48,037 nt of DNA from positions 1 to 48,037 of IMG/VR virus record IMGVR_UViG_3300000116_000036, one strand, 5' to 3'. The stretch is from a virus. Below the pieces are notes generated by a model. It saw only the letters and a list, made by a program, of their open reading frames with translations. It did not search any database and was not told where the DNA came from. The position numbers and the translations under genes are program-made. Positions 5,754 to 14,395 of the stretch are shown here, one piece after another (positions within the stretch are counted from its first letter, which is position 1; each line of letters begins with the position of its first letter).

Positions 5754-6233
5754 TCACCCACCCATGCGGGTTGCTAATCCTGCTGCATGGTTTTCACCAC
5801 CGATCAAAGTCCATACACTTCCTGCATCAATATTGACGGTATATCCTGCGCTAATTGTAATCGGTCCAATACTCATAGCATTAGCAAACTCAGGATCAGT
5901 GTTAGTTAATGCTCCTAAATTGAGGTTCTCTTCAATTGTAGCAGCGTTAGTTCTTACAATGGATCTCTCGCCTAAAGATGATCCTCCACCGCCCACAGAG
6001 GTCCATCCAGGGTTACCCTGTGAGGCATCTGTAACGTATATTTGAGCAGAATCTTCTTCGTTATTGAATACAATAGTACCCGTCGCTGGTGATGGGATAG
6101 CAGCAGTGATTGCCGCCTGATCTGCATACTGAGACAACTTCAGATAAGATCCATTACCTGTCAACTGAAGCACCTTAATCAGTGCCTCAGTCGTATTATC
6201 AATATTATTGCCGTTAATCTTTGTTAGTGCCAT
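5754..6233 (-). CDS. Virion/tail-fibre-associated protein, 159 aa
   Basis: Starts MALTKINGNNIDNTTEAL, with the beta-strand and Gly-rich texture of a tail-fibre or collar protein. Near the C-terminus ISAGYTVNIDAGSVWTLIG resembles the end of many cyanophage short fibre/adhesin proteins. A strong Shine-Dalgarno (AGGAGGAAATATG) precedes the ATG. It follows the 1264-aa structural gene in the same direction and ends at a terminator. Likely a small fibre or fibre cap; the exact position in the virion is unknown. Confidence 0.65.
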   Translation of the reverse strand: MALTKINGNNIDNTTEALIKVLQLTGNGSYLKLSQYADQAAITAAIPSPATGTIVFNNEEDSAQIYVTDASQGNPGWTSVGGGGSSLGERSIVRTNAATIEENLNLGALTNTDPEFANAMSIGPITISAGYTVNIDAGSVWTLIGGENHAAGLATRMGG

Positions 6234-6255
6234 ATTTCCTCCTGTATATTAATAT

Positions 6256-9200
6256 TTAGATTGGCAACTCTCTAATTTCAACATAATCAGAGGTAGTAGG
6301 TGCATCGCCAGAAGCAAACACTACGTTAGTACCATTACTGTCTACAGTATAGTTTACGTCAGGATGTTGAAGGACACCATTAATAGTAACGATCAAGGAT
6401 TTTGAAGTATGGACAACACTAGCATAAGATGTAATCTGATAGTTTAGTGTAGATCCATCACCTTGAGTTCTTCTAGTAATATATTTGTCAGGAGCAACAC
6501 CACCACGACCATCAACTCTAAGATCTCCAGTAATACGCTGAGATCCTTCTACTTCTAATCTATATGTGGTAGAAGCAGGACGACCGAGACCAATATGTTG
6601 TGCAGAAGCACCACCATAGGCACCAAATTGGAACACTCCAGTGTTAGTTAGACCAAACTTAACCCAAGTACCTTCATAATACATCCAACCTAAGTTAGAT
6701 CCAGGAGTCCAATCAATGTTGTAAACAATGTCACCATCAGAAGGTGCATTGTAGTTCTGAACATTACTGAGGTCAGGTACACCTTGACCAACTGGAGGTG
6801 TGCCAGAGGTTAATTCAGGTGCCAACAGAGTAGACTTTAGAACCGTACCATCTTGGTTATTATATGTAAGTTTCTTGGCAATAATATCTTTCTGAGATGA
6901 TAACGTACCCTGAACAGTTACAGGACCAGAGAAGATAGATTCTAAATTGTTAGATGCACCACCGATAACAGTGAGTTTGTCAGTAACAACAACCTCAGAG
7001 AATGTCTCAATAGTAGTATTCTCTTCACCGAGAACGTTCAACTGAGCAATATCTTCAGATGTAATCTGACCTGTAACAGGGTTAATAACTTGGTTACCAA
7101 TGAATAGGTCACCATTAGAGTTTAGACCCGAATAGAATGCAACTCCTGCCTCTTCTTTGAGAGACTGTGATAGTCTAATCTGCTCATCAGTTAGTGTCTC
7201 AACCTGAGTTTGTGGGAATGCCGTGGAATAGTTACCAGGACCGAAACCAGTATACTCAAACGTGTGATTACCAGATCTAAGAATAGAGTGGCGACGAAGT
7301 TCTACGTTAATTGGAACAAGAGCGTCATTGTCTGCACTATCTTGAAGGATAGGAATCTTTCTCGTTTCTTCATCACCAAGGCGAGAAGTGAGTGGGATAT
7401 CTGATAGAGTATCATTGATTGAGTTCCAACCAGGAGAAGAACCTGCGACCCAACCAGTATCATTCAGAAGGAACAATACTGCTTCCTTAGTGATTGATCT
7501 CTGATCATCTCTTGCAGGGGTTGGTTGTGCTCCATCAGTACCATATACAAGACCAATAGTTTCATTATCAGCAACAGATACGGAAGCGTCAGGATCACTA
7601 TTAGGATTATCTCTATCAAAAGCAGGATATACTTCATTTACGTTCTGAGAGAACGCCATATCATCAAAGTTTGATGTAGTTGGTGCAATAGATCCACACA
7701 ATAGGGTAAGATAGAAGATACCATCACTTACACCACGTTCAAACTTCTGAACTTCAGTAATATCGTAGATATAATAACACTTCTGAAGTTGATATGCAGT
7801 GTTGTCAGTATTATATGGTTGAAGTACAAAACCTGCAATAGGTGAGCGAGGTAGGGGTGGATTCTGTTCCTTAGGAATTACATAACGAACACGATATGTT
7901 CTGTCAGTAAGGTTTCTAGCGTCAGGAACACGCTTGATGAATGTTGTTGGAGTGAAGTTAAGGTTATTATACGTCGCAGTATTATTAACTAGAGTCTGAT
8001 AGATCTGGTTATTAGTTGCATTGACTGATAAGTACCATCCACCAACTTCATTCGGTACACCGTTAATGGTATAAGTATTGGCATCATATTGCAGAGGTGA
8101 ACCATCACCACCTGCAACGGTTCCAGATACATCAGGACCGAATGGATTGATCTCTGCTGATTGAATAGTTGGCGAAGTTGCACCAGAAGCAATCAATAGG
8201 CAGTAAAGTTTATCAGGTACAGCATTAACACCAATACCATCTTGTCTGGCACCAATAACATAACCCTGAACCTTATTCGGTGGTGGTGCATTAACATTAG
8301 TATATCCGTAGATATACAATCTGGAACCAAGTGTGCCACCTTGACCAGCAAGAGCGTTGTTAATATCCTTGGTTCTCTTAATATCAAGGTTAGTCCAGTT
8401 TGCAGAGATCTCTGCAACATCAGACAAAGACTTAGGAGGAATGATGTGAGTAATCGTACCTGCTTTATCCTTGGTAAATGATGCTCTCTTAAATCCTTTT
8501 GATCTTAGTGCTGTATTACCGAAGTTACTATTACTGTTAGTAATAGACATGTCAGCGCCTTGATAACCAGCGAAGTGGTCAGCATATCCAACCGCGAACA
8601 CAGAAACGACCTGAACAAATGAGTCATTGGAGCACATAACATGAGTGCTTCTCCAACCTTTCTTATATTCAGCGAAACCATCTAGGTGAGCACCAGGACC
8701 ACCCTCGTCATAGTTTCCTGTCGTAGAGTTATATTTAACAAACGCTCTATCATCTTTCTGAAGACTCAATCCCGTGAACTGTGCAACAACCATGGACTTA
8801 AATCCTGTTGCCTTAGCACCATCAGCATGCATACCACACATGCCCCAGGTAGATCTTAGGGACAAGTTAAAGATATATGGAGAAGCAGAGTCTACAGTAT
8901 CAATCTCAACTTTAACAACGATATTAGAACCGATGGCATTACCACTAGGTTCTTCTGCTAATTGATATGTAAATACGTTACCAGATGCTGAAGTTACAGC
9001 AAATGATCCATTATAGTTTTGTGCATCTAGGTCTGTTTGGGGTCCAGTAGATCCAGTGACACCAGAAATGTTAACGTTAACGCCGACAGAAAATCCGTGG
9101 TTCTTTGGGTTTCCTTGCTCGTCAACAGTAATTGCTGTAGCAGTGTTGCCATTGCGTGTAATTTGGAGAACTCTAAATTCATCTGAAATCGGTCCAACAA

Positions 9201-10050
9201 TACGATTTTCTTCTACTCTTGCCTGAATCTGGTCAGTTGCAGGATCACCAGAAGTATCGGGAATAGTAGCAAAACCACGAGATACTTTCTGATAGTAAAT
9301 ATCAAGGTCAGTTCTTTCTAACAGGTTAGGGATAGAAGAACCAGTAATCTCAGAAGAGTTTTCTACAGTTCCAAGATTGTTAATTAGTTGACTTAAAGTA
9401 TTAGCACCATCAGCAAATTCAAATGCTGTTAGTTTATGGTGAGAATATGATGGTGCGATCAGTTCAGAATCATCTGGTTTGAAATATACACCACTGGAGT
9501 CACCATCAAAGAATGAGAACTGCCAGAAGTAACAACCACCAGTAACACGGAAAACAGCAGTCTTAGAAGGAACTTGATCCTCTGTGTTAATACCTTTAGC
9601 AGGATAAGTTGTAGGATATGGAACGTACTTAGGAATGATTTTCGTTCTTCTAAGGTCCATACCGACCAAAGAACAACCTCTAGGTACGATTACACCACCT
9701 TCAACAGAGTTAAATTTATATAGTACATTATTTGGTGAAGTAACATCCATATTGGAATTACTATCCAATGGTGGAATATTAGTGTAAAGAACTTCACCTG
9801 GACGATTATCAATAATATACTCAGAAGGATAGAGCATAATACTGAAGGCGTCAAACTCATCATTAGACAGACCAACTCTATACGAGAACCTTGCTACTTC
9901 AAGAAAGGCACGTTGCAGAGATTTGAATGGTCTGAGGGAAGAGTTTCCTCTGTTATCAATATCATCACTCGCATCAAAGTCATCAGGGTTGACATAAATG
10001 ATACGACCCGTACGGGAAGTGATGATATTCTTAAGACGAGTAAGTGCCAT
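6256..10050 (-). CDS. Large virion structural protein, tail-fibre/baseplate type, 1264 aa
   Basis: The N-terminus (MALTRLKNIITSRTGRIIYV, then NPDDFDASDDIDNRGNSSLRPF) is a conserved start of a very large cyanophage structural protein. SLRPFKSLQRAFLEVARFSY (about 37-56) looks like a helix anchoring a long beta-rich body with many Gly/Asn/Thr segments. It probably forms a fibre or a baseplate-fibre connector. A late promoter box lies 25 bases upstream. C-terminal segments (YYEGTWVKFG, LEVEGSQRITGDL) look like trimeric-fibre modules, ending in a domain with VVHTSKSLIVTINGVLQHPD. Confidence 0.75.
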   Translation of the reverse strand: MALTRLKNIITSRTGRIIYVNPDDFDASDDIDNRGNSSLRPFKSLQRAFLEVARFSYRVGLSNDEFDAFSIMLYPSEYIIDNRPGEVLYTNIPPLDSNSNMDVTSPNNVLYKFNSVEGGVIVPRGCSLVGMDLRRTKIIPKYVPYPTTYPAKGINTEDQVPSKTAVFRVTGGCYFWQFSFFDGDSSGVYFKPDDSELIAPSYSHHKLTAFEFADGANTLSQLINNLGTVENSSEITGSSIPNLLERTDLDIYYQKVSRGFATIPDTSGDPATDQIQARVEENRIVGPISDEFRVLQITRNGNTATAITVDEQGNPKNHGFSVGVNVNISGVTGSTGPQTDLDAQNYNGSFAVTSASGNVFTYQLAEEPSGNAIGSNIVVKVEIDTVDSASPYIFNLSLRSTWGMCGMHADGAKATGFKSMVVAQFTGLSLQKDDRAFVKYNSTTGNYDEGGPGAHLDGFAEYKKGWRSTHVMCSNDSFVQVVSVFAVGYADHFAGYQGADMSITNSNSNFGNTALRSKGFKRASFTKDKAGTITHIIPPKSLSDVAEISANWTNLDIKRTKDINNALAGQGGTLGSRLYIYGYTNVNAPPPNKVQGYVIGARQDGIGVNAVPDKLYCLLIASGATSPTIQSAEINPFGPDVSGTVAGGDGSPLQYDANTYTINGVPNEVGGWYLSVNATNNQIYQTLVNNTATYNNLNFTPTTFIKRVPDARNLTDRTYRVRYVIPKEQNPPLPRSPIAGFVLQPYNTDNTAYQLQKCYYIYDITEVQKFERGVSDGIFYLTLLCGSIAPTTSNFDDMAFSQNVNEVYPAFDRDNPNSDPDASVSVADNETIGLVYGTDGAQPTPARDDQRSITKEAVLFLLNDTGWVAGSSPGWNSINDTLSDIPLTSRLGDEETRKIPILQDSADNDALVPINVELRRHSILRSGNHTFEYTGFGPGNYSTAFPQTQVETLTDEQIRLSQSLKEEAGVAFYSGLNSNGDLFIGNQVINPVTGQITSEDIAQLNVLGEENTTIETFSEVVVTDKLTVIGGASNNLESIFSGPVTVQGTLSSQKDIIAKKLTYNNQDGTVLKSTLLAPELTSGTPPVGQGVPDLSNVQNYNAPSDGDIVYNIDWTPGSNLGWMYYEGTWVKFGLTNTGVFQFGAYGGASAQHIGLGRPASTTYRLEVEGSQRITGDLRVDGRGGVAPDKYITRRTQGDGSTLNYQITSYASVVHTSKSLIVTINGVLQHPDVNYTVDSNGTNVVFASGDAPTTSDYVEIRELPI

Positions 10051-10074
10051 CTTTTAGACTATATCCTATGGAGT

Positions 10075-10082
10075 TATTTATT
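10075..10082 (-). promoter_or_regulatory. T4-type late promoter
   Basis: AATAAATA within ATCAATAAATAACTCC on the minus strand, 25 bases before the ATG at 10050 of the 1264-aa structural gene. Fits the T4 late consensus at seven of eight positions. Confidence 0.65.
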
Positions 10083-10101
10083 GATAATATATTGTTAGGG
10101 A

Positions 10102-11589
10102 TCAATCACCACCGTCGCCAGCATCACCACCAGCAGCACCAGTCTGATAATCACCAGTACGTTGATATAGTGCAGTAACAACTTCACTAACGGTATCTTG
10201 GAAGGCATCTAATGTAAAGTTAACACGACCATTAGTCGCCTCAACGATGATAGATTGACCAGGACCGATAATGATTCCTTTACGCTCTTCTGAGGTAGAT
10301 TGTGCAATAGCATCAGTATTGACGATGGTGTCTGCATCAGAAGAATTACTGACACTAGAAATAGTTACAGTTGCTTTAGTGACTGATGCTTGTCTTGGTG
10401 ACTCAATGAACGTGTCAGTACCTACCCACAGGGCAGATCCAGGACCATTAGTTACATATACTTTACTATTTGCCTTGTCGTAATCCAACACAGTGCCATA
10501 AGAATCACCAGCAATAGCATCAACTGCATATGTTACATCACGATAAGTAAATGCATCAGTGATGATCCATAGATCTGGTGTTTGCAAATAGTCATCTTTT
10601 TGAGTATAGACATAAATCTCATTGAAAGTGTAATCTTCAGTGAATACAAAATACTGAGAATCATCTAGATAAGTAGCATCCGCTTGATCATATGGGTAGA
10701 ACGTGGAGACAAGTTCGGAACCAAGTAAGTTATACTGAACGAACGCACCACTATTTCCTGGAATGCCGCCAGTAGTCTTACCAGTAGTAAACTCATCGCC
10801 ACTATTGTTAGTGCCTCCAGCAGTATCAGAGAACTCAAGTTCCTTACCAACCATACTGGTATCGGAAACATCAAACTTATAGATACGATCGGTCAATAAG
10901 TCAGGTTGAATCTCGTTTTGAAGACGGAATACAGCACCACCAGCACCATCGTTGAATACAAATCTTCCCGCAGCAGTAGCAATACCACCCGTGGAAATAG
11001 TACCTGAAGTAGTAGAAGAACCACCAGTCAGTACATCACCTTCAGCAAAAGTGCCGCCAGTAATATCACCAATCCAGAGAACTGCGTCGTCATTTGTACC
11101 AGGAACGTTCTCATATACAACACCACTAACACCAGAACCATTAGTAATGGTCTCACCGTTAGCATAGTCTGGTGTATTTGATGAAGCAGTATCAGCAACG
11201 TTTTCTAGTGTGAATGCAACCAGTGACTTAAAACGTACTTGGTATGTCGTAACATCTGGATCAGCAACATCCAAAAGATATGCACATTTTTCACCATCGG
11301 TGCTGGTGAACTTTGTACCAGGAATTGCATCCTCTAGAGGAATAGAAGCAGAAAGTGTCCACTTAACATTACTGATAAGATCTCCTCTATGCAGAAGATA
11401 TGTGTTAGCATCAAGAGTCAGTTCTTGATCCCAACGTCTTAGTTTAATGTTATAAGTATCAGCGCCAGTGCTATCACAGTTTGCAACAACTGTGCCTGTA
11501 GTGCTACTTAGTACATCATTCTTAAATAATGTGGTTGCTGTGGCACTCGCTGGTTTAATATTGGCGAGTGCGCCTGTATTAGTTGCCAT
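10102..11589 (-). CDS. Virion structural protein, 495 aa
   Basis: Starts MATNTGALANIKPASATATTL and is rich in Gly, Thr, Asp and Ser, with beta-type repeats (NGSGVSGVVYENVPG, GDITGGTFAEGDVLTGG). Composition and position between two fibre-like genes make it a virion component, probably baseplate or fibre. It starts seven bases after the stop of the 438-aa gene, so it shares that gene's late promoter. The C-terminus ends in a Gly/Asp-rich tail (GAAGGDAGDGGD). Confidence 0.7.
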   Translation of the reverse strand: MATNTGALANIKPASATATTLFKNDVLSSTTGTVVANCDSTGADTYNIKLRRWDQELTLDANTYLLHRGDLISNVKWTLSASIPLEDAIPGTKFTSTDGEKCAYLLDVADPDVTTYQVRFKSLVAFTLENVADTASSNTPDYANGETITNGSGVSGVVYENVPGTNDDAVLWIGDITGGTFAEGDVLTGGSSTTSGTISTGGIATAAGRFVFNDGAGGAVFRLQNEIQPDLLTDRIYKFDVSDTSMVGKELEFSDTAGGTNNSGDEFTTGKTTGGIPGNSGAFVQYNLLGSELVSTFYPYDQADATYLDDSQYFVFTEDYTFNEIYVYTQKDDYLQTPDLWIITDAFTYRDVTYAVDAIAGDSYGTVLDYDKANSKVYVTNGPGSALWVGTDTFIESPRQASVTKATVTISSVSNSSDADTIVNTDAIAQSTSEERKGIIIGPGQSIIVEATNGRVNFTLDAFQDTVSEVVTALYQRTGDYQTGAAGGDAGDGGD

Positions 11590-11595
11590 TAGTTA

Positions 11596-12912
11596 TTAAA
11601 TCTGTGAGAGGTAAAGTTGTTGTTGACGAACACGAGATGTTAATCTCTGAGCACCAATACCAGCACCAAATTGTACGTCGTCTAGGGTTACGTTGTCGGT
11701 AGACAACAGAGTGGCATTAGAATCTGGGAACTTAATAGTACGAGATTCAGTAATGTTTGTAAGATCTAAAGTGATCCTACGCTGCTCTACCAGATCATCT
11801 ACTAGAACTACTCTATTTAGTTGTTTGTTACTGAGTATTTGCGAAGCATTAATAGTGACAAGTTCAGAAGAACCCGTAGATTGATTGAGATTAGCACCAG
11901 GGAACTGGAAAGGGAGGTTGTTATTGGTGGTCTGATTCGCTAAAGTGAGGCGAACACGTTTTGCTTCATCAGTACCATCAGCAAGAATCAAATCCTTGAT
12001 TACTTTGTTACTCATTGTCTGAGTAGCATTCGTTCCTGTTACTGTAATTGACAGATTAGGGAACGTAACAGTACGATCAGCATCTAGTGATGCAGTGTCA
12101 AATGTTACTGCGGGAGCATTTGTATCTGTAGTTGATGCAAACTTAGCATCAATAAGAGTTTTGGATGATAGTTTCTGGAAAGTTATATCATCAATAAGTT
12201 CACTTGTAGTGATTGAAATTCCAGGATCAGGTAGTTGATACGTTTTAGTACCAGTTACCGTGTTATCCCAATCAAAAGTAAATCTAGCATTCTTTTCATT
12301 ATTACCAACACCATCACGGATAGTGAAACGTTGGTCTTCAATGATAATATCTTTGTTGGTGATTAACTGGTTAGTGTCATCGCCAAGAACAACTGTTCCT
12401 CCGCCAGTAACAATTTCTGGAAGAGTAAACACTCGGATTCCAGAAGTATTACCAATATTTCCTACTTCAAATCTTGCTTTTCTAGTATTGTCACTATTGT
12501 CATATAGTACAAATTTAGAGTCGTCAAGCAATAGTTGACCTGTAACTTCTACTCTACCCGCACCTTTAGGAGAGATGATAATATTTGAGTTTGTAGCAGT
12601 ATCATCAGCAACTGTAATCAAGTTAGTGGATGATCCATCAGTATTCTCAAGTCTAGAGAAATAAAATCCACCCGACCCGTAAGCAATTCCAAACTGATCA
12701 TACGCATTTTGGTACAATCCAGTATCCCGATCCAAGTCAAAACAAAGTCCTGGTGCTGCTTTAGTACCAGAATCTACAGTCTTAAACAGTTGATTTACTT
12801 TTGATTTACGGTTGGGGATTAGTGGGTCTGATACGACAACGGGGAGAATTGCTTCTCCCGACAAATTAGCGTCATCAATTCCATCTAACTGTGAGATTTT
12901 CTTAGTTGCCAC
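11596..12912 (-). CDS. Repeat-built tail-fibre-like structural protein, 438 aa
   Basis: Starts MATKKISQLDGIDDANLSGE, a typical fibre anchor seen in many cyanophage structural proteins. From about residue 125 the chain consists of degenerate units of some 50-65 residues. Each has a strand like ARFEV, ARFTF or RRITLDL, then a TxxTYxLPDP or TIKFPD turn, then LxNKxI (ITNKD, MSNKVI, LSNKQL). This modular pattern is typical of trimeric fibres. Expressed from a perfect TATAAATA late promoter. First gene of the fibre operon 12912-5754. Confidence 0.75.
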   Translation of the reverse strand: MATKKISQLDGIDDANLSGEAILPVVVSDPLIPNRKSKVNQLFKTVDSGTKAAPGLCFDLDRDTGLYQNAYDQFGIAYGSGGFYFSRLENTDGSSTNLITVADDTATNSNIIISPKGAGRVEVTGQLLLDDSKFVLYDNSDNTRKARFEVGNIGNTSGIRVFTLPEIVTGGGTVVLGDDTNQLITNKDIIIEDQRFTIRDGVGNNEKNARFTFDWDNTVTGTKTYQLPDPGISITTSELIDDITFQKLSSKTLIDAKFASTTDTNAPAVTFDTASLDADRTVTFPNLSITVTGTNATQTMSNKVIKDLILADGTDEAKRVRLTLANQTTNNNLPFQFPGANLNQSTGSSELVTINASQILSNKQLNRVVLVDDLVEQRRITLDLTNITESRTIKFPDSNATLLSTDNVTLDDVQFGAGIGAQRLTSRVRQQQLYLSQI

Positions 12913-12935
12913 AGACTCAATATCTTGCTACAAAT

Positions 12936-13061
12936 TTATTTATACGATCGGGGATATAGTATGTTGTACTTCATGAATCCTCGCAGTCTACGAACAGGAT
13001 CCCAAGGTACTCCAAGTGAAATACAACATTCACGATAATTTTCCCATTCAGTCAAGAGCAT
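12936..13061 (-). CDS. Small protein, 41 aa
   Basis: Translation starts MLLTEWENYRECCISLGVPW and ends LRGFMKYNILYPRSYK. The ATG lies inside the end of the gene upstream (overlap 14 bases), typical of this packed cluster. Its stop codon overlaps the late-promoter box at 12937, so coding and regulatory information share bases. No family recognised. Confidence 0.5.
   Translation of the reverse strand: MLLTEWENYRECCISLGVPWDPVRRLRGFMKYNILYPRSYK
12937..12944 (-). promoter_or_regulatory. T4-type late promoter, perfect box
   Basis: TATAAATA (exact T4 late consensus) in CGTATAAATAAATTTG on the minus strand, 25 bases before the start of the 438-aa structural gene. It sits in the last codons of the 41-aa gene. 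Confidence 0.85.
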
Positions 13062-13287
13062 CAAGATTACCATGACGTGCAGGTTGGATAAAACCATCCA
13101 ACAAATCGGTAACTTTATTTGCTTTTTGCATTTGCTCTTGATGATATTTAGACCAGTCTTCAATAGAGTCTTTTAGATCCAAATAAAATTCAGATGAAGT
13201 GACATTTTGATCAGTCAAATAATCATCAACGACAGATTGAAGACGTTCTTTACGCTGCTCTGCATAAGTAGAGTTTCGGAGTTTCAT
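13048..13287 (-). CDS. Hypothetical helical protein, 79 aa
   Basis: Starts MKLRNSTYAEQRKERLQSVV and is predicted almost wholly helical and charged (DLKDSIEDWSKYHQEQMQKA). A coiled-coil or small scaffolding role is possible. Its ATG overlaps the upstream stop as ATGA. No family recognised. Confidence 0.6.
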   Translation of the reverse strand: MKLRNSTYAEQRKERLQSVVDDYLTDQNVTSSEFYLDLKDSIEDWSKYHQEQMQKANKVTDLLDGFIQPARHGNLDALD

Positions 13288-13499
13288 TGTTCGTACTCTT
13301 TTTTTGTTTTGAAGTAAAGTTTGTAGTAAGGTTTCTTCATTTCATTGAGTTTGTTCATGTCTTCTTCAAACCCCATGTATTTACAGAGTTGAGATGACCC
13401 TTCTAACTCACTGATCAATCTTAGTATATTGGCAGGATGTCTGTCAAGTCCACCAAAGTCGTATTTACTTAGACCCTGTGTCATATCCAGCGGCATCAT
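13284..13499 (-). CDS. Hypothetical protein, 71 aa
   Basis: Starts MMPLDMTQGLSKYDFGGLDRH (a second ATG follows at 13496). Contains a helical segment NILRLISELEGSSQLCKYMGFEEDMNKL and a basic end (YYKLYFKTKKEYEQ). It overlaps the preceding 52-aa gene by 35 bases in another frame. No clear ribosome-binding site, so the start is uncertain. Function unknown. Confidence 0.55.
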   Translation of the reverse strand: MMPLDMTQGLSKYDFGGLDRHPANILRLISELEGSSQLCKYMGFEEDMNKLNEMKKPYYKLYFKTKKEYEQ

Positions 13500-13623
13500 C
13501 TTGCTTCTTAATAGTAGCACGGTCTACTGAATTATGCAACTGTTTCAATGCTTCAATAGTTTCGGGAGTTTCTTCCCATTCCCATTGTTGGGCATGCTTG
13601 TTCTTGAATGATTTTTTTCCCAT
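13465..13623 (-). CDS. Hypothetical protein, 52 aa
   Basis: Starts MGKKSFKNKHAQQWEWEETP and ends KKQDDAAGYDTGSK. Basic N-terminus, acidic middle, a helix TIEALKQLHNSVDRATIKK. Its 3' end overlaps the start of the next gene. No known family. Confidence 0.55.
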   Translation of the reverse strand: MGKKSFKNKHAQQWEWEETPETIEALKQLHNSVDRATIKKQDDAAGYDTGSK

Positions 13624-13627
13624 GGTC

Positions 13628-13732
13628 TCAGGTGTGTTTTACTACAAGTGATTTCAATTCTTTTGCTGTGAGTTTATCCAACCGCTCTGTGAAATAATCC
13701 AGTAGCAGTTGTTTATATTCTTTTTTAGTCAT
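13628..13732 (-). CDS. Very small protein, 34 aa
   Basis: Translation MTKKEYKQLLLDYFTERL, then DKLTAKELKSLVVKHT: one or two amphipathic helices. Starts eight bases inside the end of the upstream gene and ends five bases before the next ATG, so it fills the only slot in a contiguous coupled series. Too short to identify. Confidence 0.45.
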   Translation of the reverse strand: MTKKEYKQLLLDYFTERLDKLTAKELKSLVVKHT

Positions 13733-13901
13733 CGTATTGTTTGATCAATCGTTCAACTTGTTTTTTGTCACAACCACAAGGAGCATTTCTTAGACATCTA
13801 AGAATTACTTCAGTATCACTAATGGCAGGTTTGATAGTAAACCCCCATTTGTCAACTTCACCCTCTGTAGGTGCTTCAACATAATCAAATTCACTCGGCA
13901 T
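13725..13901 (-). CDS. Small cysteine-containing protein, 58 aa
   Basis: Starts MPSEFDYVEAPTEGEVDKWG and contains CLRNAPCGCDKKQVERL (Cys residues near 37, 42 and 44). Three closely spaced Cys could bind metal or form a disulfide, but a full zinc-finger pattern is not visible. Overlaps its neighbours on both sides by about ten bases. Function unknown. Confidence 0.55.
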   Translation of the reverse strand: MPSEFDYVEAPTEGEVDKWGFTIKPAISDTEVILRCLRNAPCGCDKKQVERLIKQYDD

Positions 13902-14061
13902 TGTCTGCCCCCATAAGATACTCTACTGTTCTTGCTACATCTTCCATTGCATCATGTAAGTAGATTCTTTGTCCAGTTTCTTGCACTCTAACATCATCAG
14001 CATCAGTGAGTGTCCATCTCCACTGTTTCATATCATTGCAATACCATAGTTGAATTTGCAT
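13891..14061 (-). CDS. Small protein, 56 aa
   Basis: Starts MQIQLWYCNDMKQWRWTLTD and continues with an amphipathic helix HDAMEDVARTVEYLMGAD. Pattern: two beta-strands then a helix. A late-promoter box CATAAATA lies 13 bases upstream, so this gene probably leads the run of six small genes ending at 12936. No known family. Confidence 0.55.
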   Translation of the reverse strand: MQIQLWYCNDMKQWRWTLTDADDVRVQETGQRIYLHDAMEDVARTVEYLMGADNAE

Positions 14062-14073
14062 AGATTTAAAAGA

Positions 14074-14081
14074 TATTTATG
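14074..14081 (-). promoter_or_regulatory. T4-type late promoter (candidate)
   Basis: CATAAATA in CTCATAAATATC on the minus strand, matching the T4 late box at seven of eight positions. It overlaps the stop codon of the gene at 14077 and precedes the ATG at 14061 by only 13 bases, so the leader would be very short. Confidence 0.45.
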
Positions 14082-14373
14082 AGGTGTGCTTTTTCCATAG
14101 TTCTAGAAAGTAACGATCTACTTGATACAAATCACCCATAGGTGGTTGTTCTTCAATCTTAGACCATTCATTACATAGTTCTCTCATCTCTTGTGATATA
14201 CCTGAAGGTTTAAACATTCTCCCGAATGAAGACATTGCGAATGCATATCGCATTCTAATGCGCTGTTCCATTTCCTGAGTAGGCGTCTGTTTCGTAATAG
14301 TTATTTTCACCTTTTCTGTGCCCGAAATAAACGGTGGCACATATAAAGGGTAGTGATCCAAAAAGTAGGACAT
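14077..14373 (-). CDS. Conserved hypothetical protein, 98 aa
   Basis: Starts MSYFLDHYPLYVPPFISGTEK and contains EQRIRMRYAFAMSSFGRMFKP and helical C-terminal segments (DLYQVDRYFLELWKKH). Follows the oxygenase gene (ends 14396) after 22 bases. No domain recognised. Confidence 0.6.
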   Translation of the reverse strand: MSYFLDHYPLYVPPFISGTEKVKITITKQTPTQEMEQRIRMRYAFAMSSFGRMFKPSGISQEMRELCNEWSKIEEQPPMGDLYQVDRYFLELWKKHTS

Positions 14374-14395
14374 GTGCTAAAGTCATATCAATTCT

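Noticed and set aside
5681-5761. Longer N-terminus for the 79-aa protein (start at 5761)
   Set aside because: It would translate through a clear terminator hairpin and overlap the upstream gene. The family pattern begins at MLFTLT.
6256-10050. Opposite-strand and alternate-frame open stretches within the large structural genes
   Set aside because: They follow from the biased codon use of the real frame and have no independent start signals.
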